A stretch of 64,000 bases of DNA from Pyrenophora tritici-repentis (lineage: Eukaryota > Ascomycota > Dothideomycetes > Pleosporales > Pleosporaceae): the NCBI RefSeq assembly GCF_003171515.1, contig NC_089391.1, forward strand, positions 1,736,001 through 1,800,000. The letters run 5' to 3'. Below are positions 22,843 through 30,761 of the stretch, piece by piece (within the stretch, counting starts at the first letter, position 1; each line of letters begins with the position of its first letter). Both the position numbers and the translations under genes were made by a program. The notes beneath the pieces were generated by a model. That model was not told the DNA's origin and ran no database searches. It saw only the letters and a program-made list of their open reading frames with translations.

Positions 22843-23019
22843 CTCTACGTCAGACTCCGCAACAATCAAATCAATCAATCTTAAGGTTGTCGATTGGTTT
22901 GATTAGCTTGCGGCGACGCTGCTGATTGATTGCGGATTGATTGTTAGGGTTTTTGAGCAGATTGATTGCGATTGATTGGTTGATTGGCTGATTGATGCTA
23001 AGAAGTAGTATACAGGGGG

Positions 23020-25533
23020 TTATGGTGTTGTACTCCAGCCTTCTATATCGTACTGTTGTACAATCTCCTCATCTTTGACGTCACTCCACTTATCTTCATC
23101 ATCACCGTTGTTGTACAAGCCGTCAAAGCCAGCTCGTCTCCACGAACGTACAAGCTGAAGGGCAGCAAGTAACTCGCTGCCAAGAGCTCGCCGGCGCGGC
23201 TCAAGTAAATCGCCAAGCTCGCTAAAGAGCCTCTCGCAGTCGCAACTAGATGCTGGTATCGTGAGTATATCAATCGCAAACTGGCTTAAACACGGGTATT
23301 TTGAGCGTAATTGAATCCAGTACTTGACTGGGTGGCCATCGCTAAGATACTGTTCGCTTGTCCACTCTGGCTCTTGAGTTCTCCAGCGCTCGTACTCATC
23401 GTCGTGGGCAGCCTCTACCTGAGCCTTGTTGCGCCGTACGAGGGCGCCAATCACATCATCTATTCCTCTATGCCTTGGTTTTGCAGTTGTTTGAGATAGA
23501 GGACGTGTACGTTGAGGCTTATACGACTGCCAGAGCTGCAGGAAGCCAGCGTTGGCTGATGTTAGCCATTCTGGCTTATCCACCCAGCTGTTCTCGCAGT
23601 AGTATTTGTAGTATGGATGGAGGCAGGTAGCAGCGTAGTATGCTGGCGATCGATCGAGCTTGTTGTAGTAATCGTTGGCCTTACTCCAGGCGGCGCGGAG
23701 GTTAACAAAGAGGTGATCTTCAGGCGCATCAGGTGGGTTGAAGTCAACTTGCTCGTACGAGCGCGTACGGGCTTCGAGCGCGCCAAGTACGTATTCAAAT
23801 ACAGGAATAGTCTCATATATAGCGCCGTATTTGCCTGCCTTTCCGCGACCCTCAAGCTTCTCCGTAGCAAGCTTAAGCGGCTCTAGGCAGTCCTGATACT
23901 CTGTTATCACCGCCCAATCAGCAGCTGTAAGTCCTGTTGATCTCATCCAACTAGGTGCTTCAGGGAGTTTATTGCCACGTTGACAAGCGCGGCGATCTTC
24001 AAGGGAGAGTGCGTTAATGTAGTGCTCAGCGTAAGAGTTGTATGCTGCCTGGAGTTGAGTTGCGCGTTTGAAGGCAGCGTAGTAAGAGTTCCAGCGTGTA
24101 ACAACAGGCTTCACAGGCTCAAGTACGTGGAGGCGCTCTCTAGCTGGCAACTCGGCGTTGGCGGCGGTTTGGAAGCTTCGGAAAATTTCGTGTTGTTGAG
24201 GCGTTTTTATATGGTTGATAACGTCGATAAGTACACCTAAGGGCCCTTCTTGACGCCACTCCTGCATGTACACCTCCTCTGTTTGGAGCTGCTCGTCGTT
24301 GTTGTTGTTGTACGCCTCTTGATTGCTGCCAAAGATAATTGCCTGGCCAATAAGGTTAAGCGTGTGAGGGCCGCAGCGGAGGCGTCGGTGAGCAGCGTTG
24401 AAGTCGTACGCGTGGGCGAGCGAGGAGACTGCAGTATCGTTGTTTGCAGCATTGTCGAGGACGAAGTAGCCGAGTTTATCACTCCCAATACTGTATTCTT
24501 GGAGCGTCTTTTTAATTGTATCAGCGATAGCATCACCTGTATGAGAGCCTGCGAGATGTGGGAGGGCGATGGGGAGATCTTGTATCACTCCAGAGGCGTT
24601 AGCAAAGTGTGCAACGACTCCAAAGAATCCACGCTTGCCACCCTTTGTCGTCCAACCATCAAAGCTTATGTGGATCTTGCTTGCAGCTTCTGACAGAGCG
24701 CAGACAATCTGTGGCTGCATATATTGGAAGAGGCGCATTGCGTAGGTAGCTACACTGCGAGGACTTACCCACAAAGCTGCCTCTGCCTCTGGGTTTGCAA
24801 GGCTAATCATCTCGCGAAAGGACGGCCTTGCAAGTAGCTCCATTGGCAAGTTGTTATCAAGAAGGCAGAACACTGCAACTTCACGAAACTGCTGGATGTT
24901 GAAGTTGCCCATCGCGTTGGCAGCCTCTTGAGAGACTGCAACACCAGTCTCCAGCGTCTGTCGTAGAGAGAGTTGCTGCCCTGTTCTTCGAGGCTTCAGG
25001 CCGTCTTTTGTAAAGCCATGGCCTCGTTTCTGAAGGCCAAGATGAGCTGCAGCTGAGGAGGTGGCCTTTGATACGTCAAAAACTCCACTGCCGCCAGTGT
25101 CAATGACCTTGTGGATGTGGCAGTATTTGCAAACAAACCACACCCGATTCTGATCGTAGAGCTCAACAACGCGATATCCATGTTGAAAGATCCAACTCTT
25201 GACGCGCCGCCCAGTTGTAAGAGGCTTCATGAACCGAGGGAGGCGATCCCAGTTAATGCCGTCAAAGTTATCGCCATTATCAGGCTCTGTATCAACGCTA
25301 GCCTCTGTTGTTGCTGCTGTACCAGCCTGGCTGCCCTTAGCCGCACCCTCCTCCTCTGTTTGCGACTCGAAAAATTGCGACTCAAACGTTGTGGCCTGGC
25401 TTACGGCGGCGCCAAGGGTTTCCTGAGGCGACAGCGATCGCTGAGATAGGACAGAGGGCCTTGATAGGCGCGCCCGTTTGGCGGCGGCGGCGGCGGCAGC
25501 AGTATTGGTGGGAACTCGAGAGCGTTTGGCCAT
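23020..25533 (-). CDS. hAT-family transposase (hAT-1), intact frame
   Basis: 837 residues with no stops, starting MAKRSRVPTN after an Ala/Arg-rich N-terminus. A BED-type finger (WFVCKYCHIHK...HLGLQKRGH) should bind the element ends. The RNase H-like catalytic core has the first Asp in HISFDGWTTKGG, the second in GYFVLDNAANND, and the Glu in SCDCERLFSELGD, within the hAT dimerisation region (IDILTIPASS...RRALGSELLAAL). The coding part is untouched by the nested insertions, which lie upstream of its ATG, so cut-and-paste activity is possible if transcription still occurs. Clearly related to, but diverged from, the hAT-2 transposase. Confidence 0.93.
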   Translation of the reverse strand: MAKRSRVPTNTAAAAAAAKRARLSRPSVLSQRSLSPQETLGAAVSQATTFESQFFESQTEEEGAAKGSQAGTAATTEASVDTEPDNGDNFDGINWDRLPRFMKPLTTGRRVKSWIFQHGYRVVELYDQNRVWFVCKYCHIHKVIDTGGSGVFDVSKATSSAAAHLGLQKRGHGFTKDGLKPRRTGQQLSLRQTLETGVAVSQEAANAMGNFNIQQFREVAVFCLLDNNLPMELLARPSFREMISLANPEAEAALWVSPRSVATYAMRLFQYMQPQIVCALSEAASKIHISFDGWTTKGGKRGFFGVVAHFANASGVIQDLPIALPHLAGSHTGDAIADTIKKTLQEYSIGSDKLGYFVLDNAANNDTAVSSLAHAYDFNAAHRRLRCGPHTLNLIGQAIIFGSNQEAYNNNNDEQLQTEEVYMQEWRQEGPLGVLIDVINHIKTPQQHEIFRSFQTAANAELPARERLHVLEPVKPVVTRWNSYYAAFKRATQLQAAYNSYAEHYINALSLEDRRACQRGNKLPEAPSWMRSTGLTAADWAVITEYQDCLEPLKLATEKLEGRGKAGKYGAIYETIPVFEYVLGALEARTRSYEQVDFNPPDAPEDHLFVNLRAAWSKANDYYNKLDRSPAYYAATCLHPYYKYYCENSWVDKPEWLTSANAGFLQLWQSYKPQRTRPLSQTTAKPRHRGIDDVIGALVRRNKAQVEAAHDDEYERWRTQEPEWTSEQYLSDGHPVKYWIQLRSKYPCLSQFAIDILTIPASSCDCERLFSELGDLLEPRRRALGSELLAALQLVRSWRRAGFDGLYNNGDDEDKWSDVKDEEIVQQYDIEGWSTTP

Positions 25534-25851
25534 CGTGGGCGATACTAAACACTAAAGAAAAATGTCTGTATAGGTAGCTAGGCAACTAGTGTTATTATTA
25601 TTATTATTATTATTATTCCATTAGAGTCCTTTTTCAGTCAGAGACTATGTAGGACTTTGGCCGAAGGCCGTTCTATCTTGGTTTTTCTAATTTACATGGT
25701 TTTCTGGTATGGTTCGCTAATATGGTTTTTGGCTTTTCTACAAAAGATAGCTTGTATCTGTTTGTTGCCAGGTGCTAAAGAGCAGTTTGATAAGTAGAAA
25801 GAGATGTAGCAGCGGGCTCTTGTGGCAAAGGAGAGGGTTGTGGTTTTAGTT

Positions 25852-26772
25852 TTATACAGTGTCTCTCTGTAGGTCTTCTGTTGGCTGTCCTAGGTACCAT
25901 TTTCTTGTTCCTATTCTGGTGCTAGTGATAAAAGCTAGGGTTGCTTCTATACCTATACTAGTGTGGAGTAGTAGTGGTAGTGTGACTGGGCGATGTTTGA
26001 TTGTTTGTAGGAGCGTTTTTCGATGGTCTTTGTATAGATGACAGTACAGTAGTAGGTGTTCTGGCGTTTGGATGTTTTGGCAGGTGCAGCGATTAGAGTC
26101 TCGTTTCTTAAATCTCTTTAGGTAGGAGTTGAAGTATCCGTGTCCTAGCTTAAGAGAGTAGAAGGCGCTAGAGGTTACTCTTTTCGTGTTCTGTGGCATT
26201 TGGATGGTTTTGCTGATTTTAAGAGGGTATTTGGCTGAGTAGGTAGCTTTGTTTAGAGCGGTTGCTCTTGCTTTGTATTTCTTATACTCTTGGCGTTGTT
26301 CCGTTTGTTGTATCCTTTTGATTGTCGTGCCCAGGTAGGCAATGCTCTTTGTTGTTGATCTGGGGTCCTCTTTGGTTGCTTCTTTTGCTAGGTAGTCTGC
26401 TCTTTCGTTTCCAACTATATCTGTGTGTCCAGGTGCCCAGAGTAGGTGGATGTTTGCTTGTTTTCGTCGGATCGTATTTGCCGCTTTTAGACATCGGAGT
26501 TGCCAATGCTGTCCTGGGTTATCTGATAGGTTTTTAAGCCTGTAGATTGCTGCTTGGTTATCTGCGTAGACCTCAAATTCCTGGTCGGTTGTAGCGTTCT
26601 TTGCTGCGTATTCGAATGCTCGTGTGATCCCTTCTAGTTCGCCGTTGTAGACTAGCTGGTATTGTCCGATATTAACTGTTTCTGAGTAGATCTCTTGCTG
26701 AGTTGAGTTGTAGACTGCTATCCCAACTCCTATTCCTTTTCCTTCTTGTGTTTGCGATAGACTCCGCAACAA
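25852..26772 (-). pseudogene. LINE RNase H domain fragment
   Basis: An open frame of about 300 codons whose first residues come from MITE sequence. The RNase H fold is shown by GVGIAVYN, the Glu in LVYNGELEGITRAFEY, the Asp in FEVYADNQAAIYRL, and WAPGHTDIVGNERADYLAK; the N-terminal DGS strand is missing. After it come the usual Tad-type Lys/Arg linker and a CTCQNIQTPEHLLLYCHLY zinc-knuckle-like end. Together with the RT remnant at 26920-27074 it is a partial ORF2 with an internal gap, so not functional. Confidence 0.85.
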
Positions 26773-26917
26773 TCAATTCAATCCGGTCACTCTCCTAGAC
26801 CCACTTACCTATCTAGGTAGGGCTTAAACTCCTATAGGTAACTACTAGGCTTAAAGCGGTAATCAATCAATCCAATCTGAACCTTCTAGGACCCACTTAA
26901 TTGATTGTTGCGGACTG
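26758..26917. mobile_element. 160-bp MITE with hAT-1-like ends
   Basis: Lies inside the LINE. Its ends TAGACTCCGCAACAATCAAT and, inverted, CAGTCCGCAACAATCAAT match the hAT-1 terminal repeat except near the outermost bases. It has no coding capacity and contains two copies of a CTAG-ACCCACTTA block. No clean 8-bp target duplication is seen, and LINE sequence is missing at the insertion point. Confidence 0.7.
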
Positions 26918-27100
26918 TGCTAAACACTCCTAGTGTTTTTCGACAAGCCAGGTTGTGTAGTGACTGTAGTTTCTTTGTAGCGTAGGGTTGGTTTTGCCAG
27001 TATATTTGTGCTCCGTAGTCTGACACGCTGGTTACACATGCTAAGTATAGTTGTCTAATAGCGTGTGTTGATAAGGCAACTAGTGTTGTGTGTAAGGGAT

Positions 27101-27277
27101 TATTAGGGAACTGAGTGAGCGAAATCGTTGTTGTATTAAGAACAGCGAAGGACTAGCTATATAGGTGCGGGGTGAAGCCTAGAAGAGGCTAGCCCCTAAG
27201 CAGAAGGAGCTAGTCCTATAAGAGGAGAGCTAGCTGGTGAGAAGTGAATGCATAGAGACTGGCTTGCCCGGCCGACA
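27101..27277 (-). mobile_element. Solo LTR, copy B (177 bp), inside hAT-1
   Basis: Same length as copy A at 7106-7282 and differs at about six positions, all transitions. Minus-strand reading starts TGTCGG and ends TAATA. Flanked by the 5-bp duplication GGGAT at 27096-27100 and 27278-27282. Inserted in the 5' non-coding region of hAT-1 only 13 bp from the LINE's right target duplication. Confidence 0.9.
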
Positions 27278-27547
27278 GGGATCACAAGCTAAGCGAGATA
27301 GGGGTCCAAGATAACTATCTTCAACACCAAAAACCTTCTCTTAATACGACACTACTCGCCTTACAACTCGTTAATAATAAATCAATCTAACTAATCAAAT
27401 CAATCAATCTGACCTTCGCAAGTTGATTTGATTAGCTATTTTGAAAAGCTTAGATTGAGTTGATTGAGTTGGTAAAAACTCCAAATGACCAATCAAATCA
27501 ATCAATCTGACCAATCTGGATTGATTGTTGCGGAGTCTGCTCTACGT

Positions 27548-27613
27548 CTTTCATTTCCTCATTCTTGAAGTAATGGACGTGAATAATAACCGGCCGGTCA
27601 TTGTCACTAGCCT
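27548..27613 (-). other. 66-bp host segment between the two hAT elements
   Basis: Unique sequence separating the target duplications of hAT-1 and hAT-2. The minus strand reads ASDNDRPVIIHVHYFKNEEM in an open frame that would continue into 22842-22690 on the left, and upstream into 30762-30870 on the right, if both transposons were absent. Confidence 0.5.
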
Positions 27614-27621
27614 CCTTCAGG

Positions 27622-30600
27622 CAGACTTTCCAAAAAGCAAGTTGACTTGGATTACTTGCTTGACTTGCTTGGTTTAAACCAAGCAAGCAAGTCAAGTAAG
27701 AGCTGGGCAGCTAAGCAAGCAAGTCAAGTCAAGATACTTTGCTTGCTTGGCTTACTTGGTTTACTTGGTTGTTTTAGCGTTACTGTGATGAGGGTGCTAA
27801 AACTGCTGTACGGTAGATGTCGCGATGGTTTTGAAGTGTTGCAGTTGCCTCGGTTGAGTCCCAAACAGGCTAAGCGGCTATCAAATAACGTTAGCCTTAG
27901 TCTAGCGCATTGCTCCAATCTCGACGTACGCCTGTCTAGAAGCCTATCGCAATGCAGTATCCCCTATAGCAACGCGTTTTCCAGTGATTTATACTGCCCT
28001 GATACCCCCAATATGGCCAAACGTCGCCTACCACAAACTTCTGCTCGGAGCAAACGTACGAAAGTAGCCGCTGCCACCAACAACGTCGCCTCAACTCCTG
28101 AGGCTTCACCTGAGCCTGCATCTAAGCCTGCATCTAAGCCTAGACCTCAGCGTCGATCACCTCGCAAAACCCTAGCTGCCGCAAGCCAGGCTAACGCCTC
28201 GCCGCCAATACCTACCTTCGAGTTGCAGTTCTTAGAGTCGCAGGCGGAGGCTGAGATTGTCGCGCCCACCGAGGGCAGCCGAGCTGGCACGGTGGCTACA
28301 ACTGAGGCTGGAGAGGGTGGTCAGGATGAGACAAACAGCGCACTAGTTGAGAACTTTGACGGCATTGACTGGGCACGTTTACCTGATTTTATCAAGCCAT
28401 TGGCGCGTTCTAAGCGCCCAAAAAGTTGGATCTTTCAGTATGGCTACCGCGTTGTTGAGCGCCATGCTACATCTCGAATCTGGTTTGTGTGCAAGTACTG
28501 CCATGTACACAAAACTATCGACGCTGGCCGTGGTGGTTTGTTTAACATTACTCAGGCTACAACCTCAGCAGCCACCCATCTCAGCCAACCAAAGCCTGGC
28601 CACAACCTTACGAAAGATGGCCCAAAGTTAGCGCAGAGAGCTCGAGGCCAGCTGTCGTTGCGGCAAGCTTTTGACGCTGGTTTAGACGTACAACAAAACA
28701 CTGCTAACGCGTTTGGAAACTTCGACGTAGAGGGCTTTCGAACAGCCACTGTCATGTGGCTTGTTAACCGAAACCACCCGCTCAGCGAACTTACGACGCC
28801 TGATTTTAGAGAGATGATGAGATTTGCCAACCCAGAGGCAGAGGCAGCGTTGTGGGTAAGTAATACCAGCGTTTCTACCTTTGTGATGAGGTTGTTCCGG
28901 TCTATACGACCGCAAGTTATCGACACCCTGTCAGGCTCAGTAAGCAAAATACACGTAAGCTTTGATGGCTGGACAACAAAGGGTGGTAAACGTGGCTTCT
29001 TTGGAGTAGTCGCTCACTTTGCCGACGCAGCTGGAATAATACGAGACTTACCAATCGATCTGCCTGAGCTCGCTGGCGCCCACACCGGTGAGGCTATTGC
29101 CAAAGCTATCTCGACGACGCTCTCAGCATACGGAATAACAAGCGACCGATTAGGCTATTTTGTACTCGACAACGCTACCAACAACGACACTGCGATCGCC
29201 GCGCTCGCGCGCGAGTACGAATTTGAGTCCGCTCACCGGCGCCTCCGCTGCAGTTGTCACACGCTTAACCTCATCGGCCAGGCTATTATATTTGGCACCA
29301 ACAAAGACGCCTACGGCAACACTCAAGAGCAGTACAATACCGAGGAGCAGTATATGCGAGAGTGGCGGAAAGATGGCCCTATTGGAGTGCTAGTTGACGT
29401 CATCAACTATATCAAAACGCCGCAACAGTACGAGCTTTTTCGTGGCTACCAGCGCCTTGCCAACAACAACCTGCCTGCTGAAGGGCGTCTCAAAGTACTC
29501 GAGCCAGTCAAGCCTGTCGTCACTCGCTGGAACTCATACTATGCTGCTTTTGAGCGCGCTACCAAGCTTCAAGCCGCGTATAACTTGTACGCTGAGCATC
29601 ATATCAATAGGGTTATCCTTGAAGATGCGCACGCTGCGCAGCGGAATAATAAGCGGCCCGACGCCCCAAACTGGATGAGATCAACTGGGCTCCGAGCTGC
29701 TGACTGGGCGGTGATTGCAGAGTACCAGGACTGCTTAGAGCCGCTCAAGTACGCCACAAAACGCCTCGAGGGACGCTCTAAGGATGGCAAATACGGCGCA
29801 ATCTATGAGGTTATACCCGTTTTTGAGTACGTACTCAGCAAGCTTGAGGCCCGGGCGCGCCCGTTCGAGCACGTCGACTTCAACGCTCATGCCGAGGCTC
29901 CAGAGGATCACCTCAACGTCAACCTCCGCGCCGCGTGGAGCAAAGCCAACGACTACTACAACAAGCTCGACGACTCGCCCGCTTACTACGCCGCTGTTTG
30001 CCTACACCCGTACTACAAGAACTACTGCGATGTGGCGTGGGCAGACAAAGCTGATTGGCTTACTAGTGCCAACGCGTCGTTCCAACAGCTTTGGGCGGCA
30101 TACAAACCTCAACGAGCACGCCAGCGGTATACAACTGCGCCGAGTAGCAACAACATAGACGAGGCAATTATTGCTATACTTAGCCGCAACAATGACCGAG
30201 AGGCTCCACTTGACGAGTTTGAGCGCTGGAAAACACAAGAGCCGCAGTGGACGCAGGAGCAGTACAACGCAGATGGAAATCCTGTCCAATACTGGATACA
30301 ACTACTGCCGAAATACCCGCATTTAGCGCAGTTTGCAATCGATATCATGACTATCCCAGCATCAAGCAGCGACTGTGAGCGCCTCTTCAGTGAGCTTGGC
30401 GACCTTCTTGAACCTAAACGACGTGCTCTGGGCAGTGAGCTACTCGCAGCTCTTCAATTAGTAAGGTCATGGGTGCGAGCTGGTTATAAACCGTACAACT
30501 GTAGCGAGGCTAAGCTTTCAGATGAGCAGCTTGTAGGAGATTACAACATACTAGAGTGGAACACTGAGTTTTGGTAATTTGTATGTAGCTTAATCTCTTT

Positions 30601-30753
30601 GTAGTAGTCAAGTAATCCAAGTACTTGCAAGTAATACAAGCAAGTCAAGCAAGTAAAAAAATCACCCCAAGCAAGTCAAGTAAAGCCTATGTTTGAACCA
30701 AGCAAGTCAAGTTTAGAGCGGTGACTTGCTTTACTTGCTTGTTGGAAAGTCTG
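27622..30753 (+). mobile_element. hAT-2: complete hAT transposon (3,132 bp)
   Basis: Inverted ends of 21 bp with one mismatch, starting CAGACTTTCCAA, at 27622-27642 and 30733-30753, flanked by the 8-bp duplication CCTTCAGG at 27614-27621 and 30754-30761. Subterminal arrays of ACTTGCTTG/CAAGCAAGT fill about 130 bp at each end. One intact transposase frame on the plus strand. No nested insertions, so it looks structurally complete. Confidence 0.95.
28013..30577 (+). CDS. hAT-family transposase (hAT-2), intact frame
   Basis: 854 residues from the ATG at 28013 (MAKRRLPQTS), aligned with the hAT-1 start MAKRSRVPTN; the frame is open farther up but begins there without an ATG in a suitable place. 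BED-type finger WFVCKYCHVHK...HLSQPKPGH; catalytic first Asp in HVSFDGWTTKGG, second in YFVLDNATNND, Glu in SSDCERLFSELGD; C-terminal dimerisation region FAIDIMTIPASS...KRRALGSELLAAL. No stop or frameshift, so it may be active. Differs from hAT-1 throughout while keeping the same length and order, so these are sister families, not copies. Confidence 0.93.
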   Translation: MAKRRLPQTSARSKRTKVAAATNNVASTPEASPEPASKPASKPRPQRRSPRKTLAAASQANASPPIPTFELQFLESQAEAEIVAPTEGSRAGTVATTEAGEGGQDETNSALVENFDGIDWARLPDFIKPLARSKRPKSWIFQYGYRVVERHATSRIWFVCKYCHVHKTIDAGRGGLFNITQATTSAATHLSQPKPGHNLTKDGPKLAQRARGQLSLRQAFDAGLDVQQNTANAFGNFDVEGFRTATVMWLVNRNHPLSELTTPDFREMMRFANPEAEAALWVSNTSVSTFVMRLFRSIRPQVIDTLSGSVSKIHVSFDGWTTKGGKRGFFGVVAHFADAAGIIRDLPIDLPELAGAHTGEAIAKAISTTLSAYGITSDRLGYFVLDNATNNDTAIAALAREYEFESAHRRLRCSCHTLNLIGQAIIFGTNKDAYGNTQEQYNTEEQYMREWRKDGPIGVLVDVINYIKTPQQYELFRGYQRLANNNLPAEGRLKVLEPVKPVVTRWNSYYAAFERATKLQAAYNLYAEHHINRVILEDAHAAQRNNKRPDAPNWMRSTGLRAADWAVIAEYQDCLEPLKYATKRLEGRSKDGKYGAIYEVIPVFEYVLSKLEARARPFEHVDFNAHAEAPEDHLNVNLRAAWSKANDYYNKLDDSPAYYAAVCLHPYYKNYCDVAWADKADWLTSANASFQQLWAAYKPQRARQRYTTAPSSNNIDEAIIAILSRNNDREAPLDEFERWKTQEPQWTQEQYNADGNPVQYWIQLLPKYPHLAQFAIDIMTIPASSSDCERLFSELGDLLEPKRRALGSELLAALQLVRSWVRAGYKPYNCSEAKLSDEQLVGDYNILEWNTEFW

Positions 30754-30761
30754 CCTTCAGG

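Larger units (their letters stand above)
25594..27074 (-). mobile_element. 5'-truncated Tad-like LINE inserted in hAT-1
   Basis: Flanked by a 13-bp direct duplication GGCAACTAGTGTT at 25581-25593 and 27075-27087. The 3' end lies at the low-coordinate side and finishes in a (TAA)n-type tail (25591-25617), as in many fungal non-LTR elements. The 5' end is truncated inside the reverse transcriptase C-terminal region (reads LSTHAIRQLYLACVTSVSD). Confidence 0.9.
22851..27539 (-). mobile_element. hAT-1: composite hAT transposon with nested insertions
   Basis: Bounded by perfect 19-bp terminal inverted repeats CAGACTCCGCAACAATCAA at 22851-22869 and 27521-27539, and flanked by the 8-bp direct duplication CTCTACGT at 22843-22850 and 27540-27547. 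The ends are rich in AATCAATC/GATTGATT subterminal repeats. The transposase lies on the minus strand. Inside the 5' non-coding part are a truncated LINE and a solo LTR, each with its own target duplication. Subtracting them leaves about 3.0 kb, close to the 3.13 kb of the neighbouring hAT-2. Confidence 0.95.

Noticed and set aside
7106..27277. A single long LTR retrotransposon bounded by the two 177-bp copies
   Set aside because: Each copy has its own different 5-bp duplication, and no gag-pol lies between them, so they are independent solo LTRs.
27647..28012. N-terminal extension of the hAT-2 transposase
   Set aside because: It runs through the subterminal repeats. The ATG at 28013 aligns with the hAT-1 start and gives matching length.
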